Of a stretch of 64,000 nucleotides of DNA, positions 7,939-16,218 are shown in pieces. Source of the stretch: Sphingomonas spermidinifaciens (GTDB lineage Bacteria; Pseudomonadota; Alphaproteobacteria; Sphingomonadales; Sphingomonadaceae); contig NZ_NWMW01000001.1 of NCBI RefSeq assembly GCF_002351485.1, forward strand, positions 620,001 to 684,000, in the 5' to 3' direction. The stretch's first letter is position 1, and each line of letters opens with the position of its first letter. A program made the translations under genes and the position numbers. The notes beneath the pieces are model-generated. The model searched no databases, was not told where the DNA came from, and saw only the letters and a list, made by a program, of their open reading frames with translations.

Positions 7939-8343
7939 ATGAAGGTCCGGCAGAACCTCTATATCGATCGCGAGCTGAGCGACGCGCTGGAGGCGCTCGC
8001 GGCGGGCACCGTCGGCAACAAGTCGCGGCTGGTGAACGACGCGCTCGCGGACTGGCTGGCGCGGCGGGCCACCCGAGAGATCGATGACCTTCTCAAGCAC
8101 CGCCTCGACCGGATCACCCGCGAGATCGGACATGCGCGCCGCGACATCGAAGTGCTGCTCGAAAGCCTGTCGCTGTTCGTGCGCTACCAGCTGATGGTGA
8201 CGGCGCCGCTTCCCGACGCCGATGCCGCTGCCGTCGCCGTCGGCCGCGAGCGGTTCGAGAAATTCGTGGCGCAAGTCGGCCGACAGCTCGCCGGCGGCAA
8301 GCGCTCCATCGGTCACGATCCGGACACCGGAGGCGCGGCATGA
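7939..8343 (+). CDS. Ribbon-helix-helix (CopG-like) protein of the transfer operon
   Basis: A 134-aa protein. Its first 45 residues look like a ribbon-helix-helix DNA-binding domain: a short strand (VRQNLYIDREL) followed by helices with NKSRLVNDALADWL. The remainder is a helical tail rich in charged residues. Such CopG-like genes regularly lie between traG and trbB in proteobacterial conjugative elements. They may regulate the operon or assist the relaxosome, but the role is not proven from sequence. The gene starts three bases after traG, and its stop overlaps trbB as ATGA, so it is co-translated with the ATPase. Confidence 0.75.
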   Translation: MKVRQNLYIDRELSDALEALAAGTVGNKSRLVNDALADWLARRATREIDDLLKHRLDRITREIGHARRDIEVLLESLSLFVRYQLMVTAPLPDADAAAVAVGRERFEKFVAQVGRQLAGGKRSIGHDPDTGGAA

Positions 8344-9338
8344 GCGGCGCTCCCGACACCGTATCCGAGGGCCGGCGCCGCGCGATGCTGCGCACGGCGA
8401 TGGGGCCGACCATCGCGGCGGCGCTCGCCGATCCCCTCGTGCTCGAGGTGATGGTCAATCCCGACGGCGCGCTCCGTCTCGACCGGCTCGGCGAGGGACG
8501 TACCGACACGCTGGTCCGCTTCGACCCCGCGCAGGTCGAGCGGATCATCCGCCTGGTCGCCTCCCACGCGCGGACCGAAGTCCATGCCGACCGGCCGATC
8601 GTCTCCGCCGAGCTGCCGCCGCATGGCGAAGGGGCCGGCGAACGGTTCGAGGGATTGCTACCGCCGGTCGCGCTCGGCCCTTGCTTCTCGATCCGCAAGC
8701 CCGCGACCCGGCTCTACACGCTGATGGATTATGTGAACGACGGCATCATGTCGGCCGATGCGGCGCGCCTGCTCTCGCTCGCCGTCGTCGAGCGCCGGAA
8801 TATCCTGATCGCCGGCGGCACCAGCTCGGGCAAGACCACGCTCGCCAACGCGCTGCTGGCCGAGATGGCGCATCTCGATGAGCGCGTGCTGCTGATCGAG
8901 GACACGCGCGAGCTCCAGTCGCCCGCCGCCGATACCGTCGCGCTGCGTACCCGACCGGGCAGCGTCTCCATGGCCGACCTGGTCCGCTCGACGCTGCGCC
9001 TGCGTCCAGACCGGATCATCGTCGGCGAGGTGCGCGGTCCCGAGGCGCTCGACATGCTCAAGGCCTGGAACACCGGCCACCCGGGCGGGATCGCCACGGT
9101 CCATGCCAACAGCGCCGCCGCCGCACTCTACCGCGTCGAGCAACTCGTGCAGGAGGCGGTAGTCACGGTGCCGCGGCGGCTGATCGCCGAGGCCATCGAC
9201 GTCGTCGTGTTCATCGCCGGACGCGGCACAGGCCGGCGGATCGAGACGATCGCGCGGCTCGCAGGCCTCGATCCGGACGGCAACTACGGCCTCGCCGACC
9301 TCACGCCCCCTCCCGAACCCCCGATCCATGGAGACTGA
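8340..9338 (+). CDS. trbB: Conjugal transfer ATPase TrbB (VirB11 family)
   Basis: A 332-aa cytoplasmic hexameric ATPase of the VirB11/TrbB secretion family that powers pilus assembly and DNA transfer. The Walker A motif is GGTSSGKTT at 159-167, followed by an Asp box (LLIEDTREL) and a Walker B-like segment (RIIVGEVRG). A conserved histidine segment (TGHPGGIATVHANS) is also present. Length and motif order are those of full-length family members. Its ATG overlaps the stop of the ribbon-helix-helix gene, and trbC follows after three bases. Confidence 0.93.
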   Translation: MSGAPDTVSEGRRRAMLRTAMGPTIAAALADPLVLEVMVNPDGALRLDRLGEGRTDTLVRFDPAQVERIIRLVASHARTEVHADRPIVSAELPPHGEGAGERFEGLLPPVALGPCFSIRKPATRLYTLMDYVNDGIMSADAARLLSLAVVERRNILIAGGTSSGKTTLANALLAEMAHLDERVLLIEDTRELQSPAADTVALRTRPGSVSMADLVRSTLRLRPDRIIVGEVRGPEALDMLKAWNTGHPGGIATVHANSAAAALYRVEQLVQEAVVTVPRRLIAEAIDVVVFIAGRGTGRRIETIARLAGLDPDGNYGLADLTPPPEPPIHGD

Positions 9339-9341
9339 CCC

Positions 9342-9674
9342 ATGCCCGTATTCCGCATATCCATCCGCCCGTTCCTGTCCTTCCCGCTGCTCGCGCTCGG
9401 CTGCGCCGCGCTCTCGACCAGCGCCTGGGCCAGCGGCTCCGGCATGCCCTGGGAACAGCCCCTGCAACAGGTGCTGGAGTCGGTGCAGGGACCGGTGGCG
9501 AAGATCGTCGCCGTGATCATCATCATCGTAACCGGCCTGACCCTCGCCTTCGGCGAGACCGCGGGCGGGTTCCGGCGGCTGATCCAGATCGTGTTCGGCC
9601 TGTCGATCGCGTTCGCCGCCTCGTCCTTCTTCCTCTCCTTCTTCAGCTTCGGCGGCGGAGCGCTCGTCGCATGA
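9342..9674 (+). CDS. trbC: Conjugal transfer pilin TrbC (VirB2 family)
   Basis: This 110-aa small pilin precursor has an N-terminal signal sequence ending near SAWA (about residue 30). Two hydrophobic segments follow: IVAVIIIIVTGLTLAF at about 55-70 and IVFGLSIAFAASSFFLSF in the last 30 residues. This layout matches VirB2/TrbC pilins, which are inserted in the inner membrane and assembled into the conjugative pilus. The stop overlaps trbD as ATGA. The sequence alone does not show whether it is cyclised, as the RP4 TrbC is. Confidence 0.88.
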   Translation: MPVFRISIRPFLSFPLLALGCAALSTSAWASGSGMPWEQPLQQVLESVQGPVAKIVAVIIIIVTGLTLAFGETAGGFRRLIQIVFGLSIAFAASSFFLSFFSFGGGALVA

Positions 9675-9940
9675 CCGGCGGCGGGCATATCGAAGGCTTC
9701 GAGGCGCCGGTCCACACCAGCCTCGGCCAGCCGATCTTGCTCGCCGGCGCGCCGCGCGGTCTGGCGATCGTCAACGGCACAATCGCGGCTGCGATCGGGC
9801 TCGGCCTCCAGCAATGGCTGGCGGGCATCGCGATCTGGGCGGTCGGGCACAGCCTCGCGGTGTTCGCGGCGCGGCGCGATCCCGACTTCGCGCCGGTGCT
9901 GATCCGGCATCTGCGCCAAAAGGGGCATCTCGCATGCTAG
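9671..9940 (+). CDS. trbD: Conjugal transfer protein TrbD (VirB3 family)
   Basis: A small 89-aa inner-membrane protein of the VirB3/TrbD family. It opens with the typical motif of conserved polar residues (EGFEAPVHTSLGQPILLAGAPR), then has hydrophobic segments from about 36 to 75 and ends with a short basic stretch. It works with the TrbE ATPase in pilus assembly. The gene is bracketed by overlaps: ATGA with trbC, and seven bases with trbE, as expected for this operon. Confidence 0.88.
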   Translation: MTGGGHIEGFEAPVHTSLGQPILLAGAPRGLAIVNGTIAAAIGLGLQQWLAGIAIWAVGHSLAVFAARRDPDFAPVLIRHLRQKGHLAC

Positions 9941-12381
9941 CGCTGCACGAATATCGGCGGCGCGCCGATCGCCTCGCCGATCATCTTCCCTGGGCGGCGC
10001 TGGTCGCCCCCGGCATCGTCCTCAACAAGGACGGCAGCTTCCAGCGCACGCTCGCCTTCCGCGGCCCGGACCTGGAAAGCGCGACAGAGGCCGAGCTGGT
10101 CGCGGCATCGGCGCGGGCCAACAACGTGCTCAAACGGTTCGGCTCCGGCTGGGCGCTGTTCTTCGAGGCCGAGCGGCGCGAGGCGCTCGGCTATCCCGAG
10201 AGCCGCTTCCCCGATCCCGTATCCTGGCTGGTCGACGAGGAGCGCCGCGCCGGCTTCGAGGCCGAAGGCGAGCACTTCGAAAGCCGCTATTACATGACGC
10301 TGCTCTGGCTGCCGCCTGCCGACAGCAGCGATGCCGCCGGCCGCGCGCTGGTCGACCGGCCCGACCAGGACGGCACGCGCGACTGGCGCGGCGAACTTGC
10401 CCGCTTCATTGCCGAGACCGACCGCGTGCTCGACCTGTTCGGCGGCTTCATGCCGGAAGTGCGCGCGCTCGACGACGCGGAGACGCTGACCTATCTCCAC
10501 GGCACCGTTTCCGGGATCCGCCACGGCGTCGCCGTTCCGGACACGCCGATGTACATCGATGCCGTGCTCGCCGACACGCCGCTTGCCGGCGGCCTCGAGC
10601 CCAGGCTTGGCGACCGGCATCTGCGCACCGTGACCGTGCTCGGCTTTCCGAGTTTGAGCCGGCCCGGCATCCTCGACGCGCTCAACGCGGCGGATTTCGG
10701 CTACCGCTGGACCACCCGCTTCATCGCGCTCGACAAGACCGACGCGACCAAGGTGCTCACCCGCATCCGGCGCCAATGGTTCAACAAGCGCAAGTCGATC
10801 ACCGCGCTCCTGCGCGAGGTGCTCTACAACCAGCCGACCCAACTCCTCGACAGCGACGCCGATAACAAGGTGCTCGACGCCGACCTGGCGCTCCAGGAAC
10901 TGGGCGGCGACCATGTCGCGTTCGGCTATCTGACGACGACGATCACCGTCGCCGACACCGATCGCGCAAAGGTCGACGAGAAGGTCCGCGCGGTCGAGCG
11001 GATCGTCAACGGGCTGGGCTTCACCTGCGTGCGCGAGACCATGAACGCGGTAGAGGCCTGGCTCTCGTCGCTGCCGGGTCACGCCTATGCCAATGTCCGC
11101 CAGCCGCTCGTCCATACCCTCAACCTCGCCCACCTCATGCCGCTCTCGGGCGTGTGGGCGGGACCGGATACGAATCGCCACCTGGGCGGCCCGCCGCTTC
11201 TCCATGCGCAGACCTCGGGCACGACGCCGTTCCGGCTGTCGACCCATGTCGGCGATGTCGGACATATGCTGGTCGTGGGACCGACCGGTGCCGGCAAGTC
11301 GGTGCTGCTCGGGCTGATCGCGCTCCAGTTCCGCCGCTACGCGAACTCTCAGATCATCATGTTCGACCTGGGTTTCTCCGCTCGCGTGCCGGTGCTGGCG
11401 ATGGGCGGCTCGCATTATGCCCTGGGCGGCCACGGCGAAGAGATCGGCCTCGCGTTTCAGCCGCTCCGCCGCATTCACGATCCGCTGGAGCGTGCCTGGG
11501 CGGCCGAATGGCTGGCCGCTCTGCTCGCCCATGAGAAGGTCGCGGTCACGCCGCAGGTCAAGGACGCGGTCTGGTCGGCGCTCGGCAACCTCGCCACCGC
11601 GCCCGTAGAGGAGCGGACGCTGACCGGCCTCGGCATGCTGCTGCAGTCGGCCCCGCTCCGGCTGGCGCTGACCCCCTATACGGTCGAAGGCCCCTATGGC
11701 CGGCTGCTCGACGCGGCCGACGAGACGCTCGCCTTCGCCGACGTACAGTGCTTCGAGACCGAGGCGCTGATGCTTCAGGCGGGCGTCGTCGCCCCGGTCC
11801 TCAACTATCTCTTCCATCGTCTCGAAGCGCGCTTCGACGGGCGTCCGACGCTGCTCGTCATCGACGAAGCCTGGAGCCTGCTCGACGATCCGATGTTCGC
11901 AGCGCGCATCCGCGAATGGCTGAAGACGCTGCGTAAGAAGAACGTCGCCGTCGTTTTCGCCACCCAGTCCCTCGCCGACATTACCGAAAGCAGCATCGCG
12001 CCCGCCATCATCGAGAGCTGCCCGCAGCGCATCCTGCTGCCCAACGACCGCGCGATCGAGCCGCAGAGCCGGCAGGCCTATGAGCGTTTCGGGCTCAACG
12101 ACCGGCAGGTCGAGCTGGTCAGCCGGGCCACGCCCAAGCGCCACTATTACCTCCAGTCCGCCCGCGGGAACCGGCTGTTCGAGCTCGGCCTCGGCCCTGT
12201 GGCGCTCGCGCTGTGCGGCGCCTCCGGTCCCGAATGGGTCGAGCGCGTCGATGCGCTGCTCGGCGAGCACGGCCCCGGCGACTTCGCCGACCGCTTCTTC
12301 CGCGCAGCAGGGCTCGACTGGGCCGCCGAACTGCTCGTCCGCTTCCCTGGTCCCCAACCGCAAGCCCCACAGGAGATATGA
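9934..12381 (+). CDS. trbE: Conjugal transfer ATPase TrbE (VirB4 family)
   Basis: An 815-aa VirB4-type ATPase, the largest energising component of the type IV secretion channel, at the inner-membrane face. Walker A is GPTGAGKSVLL at about residue 449, and Walker B is LLVIDEAWSLLDD at about 640-652, followed by ATQSLADI. The N-terminal half carries the CagE/VirB4 domain. I set the start at the ATG at 9934, which overlaps trbD by seven bases and gives the normal family N-terminus (MLALHEYRRRADRLADHLPW). The reading frame is open further upstream, but that part is trbD in another frame. Confidence 0.93.
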   Translation: MLALHEYRRRADRLADHLPWAALVAPGIVLNKDGSFQRTLAFRGPDLESATEAELVAASARANNVLKRFGSGWALFFEAERREALGYPESRFPDPVSWLVDEERRAGFEAEGEHFESRYYMTLLWLPPADSSDAAGRALVDRPDQDGTRDWRGELARFIAETDRVLDLFGGFMPEVRALDDAETLTYLHGTVSGIRHGVAVPDTPMYIDAVLADTPLAGGLEPRLGDRHLRTVTVLGFPSLSRPGILDALNAADFGYRWTTRFIALDKTDATKVLTRIRRQWFNKRKSITALLREVLYNQPTQLLDSDADNKVLDADLALQELGGDHVAFGYLTTTITVADTDRAKVDEKVRAVERIVNGLGFTCVRETMNAVEAWLSSLPGHAYANVRQPLVHTLNLAHLMPLSGVWAGPDTNRHLGGPPLLHAQTSGTTPFRLSTHVGDVGHMLVVGPTGAGKSVLLGLIALQFRRYANSQIIMFDLGFSARVPVLAMGGSHYALGGHGEEIGLAFQPLRRIHDPLERAWAAEWLAALLAHEKVAVTPQVKDAVWSALGNLATAPVEERTLTGLGMLLQSAPLRLALTPYTVEGPYGRLLDAADETLAFADVQCFETEALMLQAGVVAPVLNYLFHRLEARFDGRPTLLVIDEAWSLLDDPMFAARIREWLKTLRKKNVAVVFATQSLADITESSIAPAIIESCPQRILLPNDRAIEPQSRQAYERFGLNDRQVELVSRATPKRHYYLQSARGNRLFELGLGPVALALCGASGPEWVERVDALLGEHGPGDFADRFFRAAGLDWAAELLVRFPGPQPQAPQEI

Positions 12382-13136
12382 TGATGCCTCGTCCTACCGT
12401 CACGCTTTCGCGCAAGCACGCCATCGCGGCCGCGCTTGCCGCCGCTTCCATTCTGTCGCTGGGCATGGCGGTGAGCACGCAGCCGGCTTCGGCGCAGATC
12501 ACCGTCTTCGATCCCAACAACTACAGCCAGAACATCCTGACCGCCGCGCGCACGCTGACGCAGATCAACAACCAGATCCGGTCGCTGCAGAACGAGGCGA
12601 CGATGCTGCTCAACCAGGCGAAGAACCTCAGCCGCATCGACTTCCCGGAAATCCAGGCGATCACCGAACGGCTCCAGCAGATCGACCGGCTGATGGGCCA
12701 GGCACAGGGGCTGAACTTCCGGGTCTCCGGACTCGACGAACAGCTTCGCCGGCTCTTCCCGCAGGATTTCAGCCAGGCGCTCTCCACCAATGACCGGGTG
12801 CTCGCAGCACGGCAGCGACTCGACACGGCGATGGCGGCGTATCGCCAGACCATGACGGTCCAAGCGCAGGTGGCGGAGAACGTCACGGCCGACGCAGGGA
12901 CGCTGACCGCGATCATGGCGAAGAGCCAGGGCGCCGAAGGCGCGCTGCAGGCGGCGCAGGCCACCAACCAGCTCCTCGCACTCAGCGCCAAGCAGCAGTT
13001 CCAGATCCAGAACCTGATGGCCGCGCAATATCGCGCCGACGCCACCGAGGCAGCACGCCGCGCCCAGGCCGAGGCCGAAGGTCGCGTCGCCACCCGGAAG
13101 TTCCTCGGGACCGGCTCCGCCTACACGCCCCAATAG
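12381..13136 (+). CDS. trbJ: Conjugal transfer protein TrbJ (VirB5 family)
   Basis: A 251-aa periplasmic protein with a signal peptide (hydrophobic stretch AIAAALAAASILSLGMAV, cleaved after ASAQ) and a mature part rich in Gln and Ala that should form long helices or coiled coil. This is typical of TrbJ/VirB5 proteins at the pilus tip. Three consecutive ATG codons (12378, 12381, 12384) follow the ribosome site AGGAG at 12371-12375; the first is too close, so I take the second, with the third equally possible. The last ATG-TGA overlap ties it to trbE. It is followed by an unusually structured 113-base gap. Confidence 0.85.
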   Translation: MMPRPTVTLSRKHAIAAALAAASILSLGMAVSTQPASAQITVFDPNNYSQNILTAARTLTQINNQIRSLQNEATMLLNQAKNLSRIDFPEIQAITERLQQIDRLMGQAQGLNFRVSGLDEQLRRLFPQDFSQALSTNDRVLAARQRLDTAMAAYRQTMTVQAQVAENVTADAGTLTAIMAKSQGAEGALQAAQATNQLLALSAKQQFQIQNLMAAQYRADATEAARRAQAEAEGRVATRKFLGTGSAYTPQ

Positions 13137-13151
13137 GCGCGGCCGGCCCGA

Positions 13152-13222
13152 CGCGGCGGCGGTCTCGCCTCCCGCCGCCGCGCCGCGGGGCGTGGCCAAG
13201 CTCCCCCGCCACGTCCCGCGGC
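13152..13222 (+). promoter_or_regulatory. Two tandem GC-rich hairpins in the trbJ-trbL gap
   Basis: The only sizeable gap in the trb operon (13137-13249) holds two adjacent inverted repeats. The first pairs 13152-13162 with 13172-13182 (11 bp, nine-base loop). The second pairs GCCGCGGGGCGTGGC at 13182-13196 with GCCACGTCCCGCGGC at 13208-13222 (15 bp with one G-T wobble, 11-base loop). No U-run follows, so a simple terminator is unlikely. An mRNA-stabilising structure, a partial attenuator or a transcript-processing site between the two halves of the operon fits better. Function is inferred. Confidence 0.55.
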
Positions 13223-13249
13223 ACCCTTCATCCGCAAAGGAAGGCTCAC

Positions 13250-14551
13250 GTGCAGGATCTCAACGTCATCGACCGCTTCATGGCCGCCTTCATCCGCTAC
13301 ATCGACAGCGGGTTCGGGCTGCTCGGTCCCGACGTCGGGTTCCTCACGGCGACGCTGATCGGCATCGACATCACACTCGCCGGGCTGTTCTGGGCAATGG
13401 GCGGCGAGCAGGACGTGATCGGCCGCTTCCTGAAGAAGATCCTCTACATCGGCGCGTTCGCGCTGATCCTGAACAGCTTCTCGACGCTCGCCGACATCAT
13501 CTTCCGTTCGTTCGCGCAGGCCGGGCTCACCGCCGGCGGGGGCACGCTTTCCGCCGACGACCTGCTCAAGCCCGGCCGCCTCGCGGGCACCGGCTTCTCC
13601 GCGGCCTGGCCGCTGCTCGACCAGGCGTCGAGCATGATGGGGTTCGTCAGCTTCTTCGACAATTTCCTGACGATCGCGGTGCTGCTGTTCGCCTGGGTGA
13701 TCGTCATCCTCGCCTTCTTCATCCTCGCCGTGCAGATGTTCGTCACGATCATCGAGTTCAAGCTGACCTCGCTGGCCGGCTTCATCCTCGTGCCGTTCGC
13801 GCTGTGGAACCGGACCAGCTTCCTCGCCGAACGCGTTCTCGGCAACGTGGTGTCCTCGGGCATCAAGGTGATGGTGCTCGCCGTCATCGTCGGCATCGGC
13901 TCCAATTTCTTTGCCGAATTCACGACGTCGATGCAGGGGCAGGAGCCTGATCTCGGCCAGGCCATGAGCCTGACGCTGGGCGCGCTCGCACTGTTCGGGC
14001 TCGGCATCTTCGGCCCGGGCATCGCGTCCGGTCTCGTCGCCGGCGCGCCGCAGCTCGGCGCGGGCGCGGCGGTCGGCACCACGCTGGGCGCAGCGGGCGT
14101 GGTTGCGCTCGGCGGCGGCGCCGCCATGGGCGCGGCACGCCTCGCGGGCGCCGGCGCGCTCGGCGCGGTCCGCGCCGGGACGGCGATGGGCTCCGCGGCG
14201 TCGACCGCCTACAAGCTCGGTCAGGAGACCTCCGGCTCCTCAAGCGTGGGCGCCGGCCTCAAAGGCGTCGGTCAGGCGGCCGCCGGCGCGGCCCGGCAGC
14301 GCGCCGGATCAGCCTTCGGGCTCAAGGCCGCAGCGGAATCGGGACGCGCCGCCGCATGGTCTGCACTTTCCGGCAATAGCGGCGCGCAGCCGACGGCGCC
14401 TGCGAGCGCGGAGGCCGCGCCGTCCTGGGCACAGGCGCTGCGGCGCCAGCAGGACGCGCGGCATCACCGCCACATCGCGCTTCAGACGCTCAAGGAGGGC
14501 GACCGTGGCGGCGCCTCGGCCACCCCCGACATCAAGGAAAAGGAGGAATAA
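13250..14551 (+). CDS. trbL: Conjugal transfer protein TrbL (VirB6 family)
   Basis: A 433-aa polytopic inner-membrane protein of the type IV secretion channel. Several hydrophobic segments span residues 20 to about 265, including a long strongly hydrophobic stretch at about 140-165. A long Ala/Gly-rich region (about 255-330) follows, then a polar tail, as is usual for TrbL. The start is GTG, preceded by AAAGGAAGG six bases upstream. The preceding hairpins separate it from trbJ; trbF follows after three bases. Confidence 0.9.
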   Translation: MQDLNVIDRFMAAFIRYIDSGFGLLGPDVGFLTATLIGIDITLAGLFWAMGGEQDVIGRFLKKILYIGAFALILNSFSTLADIIFRSFAQAGLTAGGGTLSADDLLKPGRLAGTGFSAAWPLLDQASSMMGFVSFFDNFLTIAVLLFAWVIVILAFFILAVQMFVTIIEFKLTSLAGFILVPFALWNRTSFLAERVLGNVVSSGIKVMVLAVIVGIGSNFFAEFTTSMQGQEPDLGQAMSLTLGALALFGLGIFGPGIASGLVAGAPQLGAGAAVGTTLGAAGVVALGGGAAMGAARLAGAGALGAVRAGTAMGSAASTAYKLGQETSGSSSVGAGLKGVGQAAAGAARQRAGSAFGLKAAAESGRAAAWSALSGNSGAQPTAPASAEAAPSWAQALRRQQDARHHRHIALQTLKEGDRGGASATPDIKEKEE

Positions 14552-14554
14552 GCC

Positions 14555-15373
14555 ATGCGTTTCAAGCGAAGCGTCCAACGCTACGGGCGCACCCCAGAAC
14601 CCGAGACGCCCTACCAGCGCGCCGGGCAGCTATGGGACGAACGCATCGGATCGGCGCGCGTCCAGGCGCGGAACTGGCGGCTGATGGCCTTCGGCGGCCT
14701 GGCGCTCACCACCGCCATGTCCGCGGCGCTCGTCTGGCAATCGCTGCAGAGCAAGGTCGTGCCCTATGTGGTCGCCGTCGACCGGCTAGGCGAAGCCCGG
14801 GCGGTCAGCGAAGCCGAGCGCGACTACCAGCCGAGCGACCCCCAGGTCGCCTGGCATCTCGCGCGCTTCATCGAGCACGTCCGGTCGGTGTCGCTCGACC
14901 CGGTCCTCATGCGCCGGGACTGGCTGTCGGCCTATGATTTGGTGACCAGGCGCGGCGCCCAGTTCCTCGGCGACTATGCGCGCGCCGCCGATCCGTTCGG
15001 CAGGATGGGCGAGCAGACGATCTCGGTGCAGGTGACCAGCGTCGTCCGCGCGTCGGATCGCTCCTTCCAGGTCAAATGGACCGAGACCGGGTTCGAGCGC
15101 GGCGTGCGGACCGGCACGTCGAACTGGACCGGCATCCTGACCGTGGTGCGAAAGGCCCCGACTTCGGCGGAGACGCTCCGCCGCAACCCGCTCGGCATCT
15201 ATATCGACGCCATCGACTGGAGCCGCGAGCTCGATTCGGCGGCGGCGCCGGCGGCGACGCCGTCGCCGGCCCCTGCATCGCCTCCGCCTGCGAACGTGCC
15301 GCGCGGATCTCCGCTCGACTCGACGCTCGCCGCCGAACCGACACCCCCCACTGTTCCGGAGAACCGGCAATGA
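14555..15373 (+). CDS. trbF: Conjugal transfer protein TrbF (VirB8 family)
   Basis: A 272-aa VirB8-like assembly factor: a short cytoplasmic N-terminus, one membrane anchor at about residues 42-62 (MAFGGLALTTAMSAALVW), and a periplasmic NTF2-like domain. The last 45 residues are Ala/Pro-rich and low-complexity. The protein scaffolds the channel between inner-membrane and outer-membrane parts. The stop overlaps trbG as ATGA. Confidence 0.92.
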   Translation: MRFKRSVQRYGRTPEPETPYQRAGQLWDERIGSARVQARNWRLMAFGGLALTTAMSAALVWQSLQSKVVPYVVAVDRLGEARAVSEAERDYQPSDPQVAWHLARFIEHVRSVSLDPVLMRRDWLSAYDLVTRRGAQFLGDYARAADPFGRMGEQTISVQVTSVVRASDRSFQVKWTETGFERGVRTGTSNWTGILTVVRKAPTSAETLRRNPLGIYIDAIDWSRELDSAAAPAATPSPAPASPPPANVPRGSPLDSTLAAEPTPPTVPENRQ

Positions 15374-16218
15374 CCCGTCAGCTTGCCCTTACAGCCATGG
15401 CTGCGCTCGCGTTCACCCCCGCCGCCGGTGCACAGTCCAATCCATCATTCGCTTCCGGCCGGCCGCCGCACGGCGTCGCCGCGATTGGCGCCGCTAATGC
15501 CGACGCCACCGTGGAACCGCGCCGTCCCGATTTCATCAACGGAACTGCGGTCTATCCCTTTGCCGACGGCACCATCTACCGCGTCTATACCGCGCCGGAA
15601 CGCGTGACCGACATCGCACTCCAGCCGGGCGAGATCCTGATCGCGGTGGCGAGCGGCGACACGGTGCGCTGGGTGATCGGCGACACCGCGAGCGGAACGG
15701 GCGCGGAGAAGCGGGTCCACGTCCTAGTCAAACCGTTCTCCGCCGGCCTCAGCACCAACCTGGTGATCACCACCGATCGGCGGACCTATCACATCGCGCT
15801 CGCCAGCACCGGCGGGCCGGCGATGGCGGCGCTGTCGTGGAGCTATCCGCAGGATGCACTCCTCGCGATCCGCCGCGCCCAGGAAGCTGCGGCGGCGGCC
15901 GCGCCGGTGGCGGCGGGGCTGGAGATTGAACGCCTCGATTTCGGCTATTCGATTTCAGGCGATCGGCCTTCGTGGCGCCCGCTGCGAGCGTTCGATGACG
16001 GGCGGCAGACCTTCATCGAATTCCCGCCGTCGCTCGCCGTCGGGGAAGCACCCCCGCTGTTCCTGGTAGATCGCAAAGGCGAGGCCCAGCTGGTCAACTA
16101 CCGCCTGCGCGGACGCTATTATGTCGTCGACCGCCTGTTCGATAATGCGGAGCTCCGCCTCGGCGCCAAGCGCCAGCAGGTCGTGCGGATCAGCCGGATC
16201 GGCCGGAGGTCGTCATGA
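15370..16218 (+). CDS. trbG: Conjugal transfer protein TrbG (VirB9 family)
   Basis: A 282-aa periplasmic/outer-membrane core protein with a signal peptide ending near AAGAQ (about residue 22) and the beta-rich VirB9/CagX domain, including YPFADGTIYRVYTAP and a C-terminal RGRYYVVDRLFDNAEL segment. It joins TrbI in the outer-membrane pore. I chose the ATG at 15370, inside the stop of trbF (ATGA), because it gives the signal peptide; the frame stays open upstream through trbF without a matching protein. The stop overlaps trbI as ATGA. Confidence 0.92.
   Translation: MTRQLALTAMAALAFTPAAGAQSNPSFASGRPPHGVAAIGAANADATVEPRRPDFINGTAVYPFADGTIYRVYTAPERVTDIALQPGEILIAVASGDTVRWVIGDTASGTGAEKRVHVLVKPFSAGLSTNLVITTDRRTYHIALASTGGPAMAALSWSYPQDALLAIRRAQEAAAAAAPVAAGLEIERLDFGYSISGDRPSWRPLRAFDDGRQTFIEFPPSLAVGEAPPLFLVDRKGEAQLVNYRLRGRYYVVDRLFDNAELRLGAKRQQVVRISRIGRRSS

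Noticed and set aside
9937..12363. Very long minus-strand open frame (over 800 codons) opposite trbE
   Set aside because: It is an antisense shadow caused by codon bias; trbE has Walker motifs and operon context, whereas the antisense product is low-complexity and Arg/Glu-rich.
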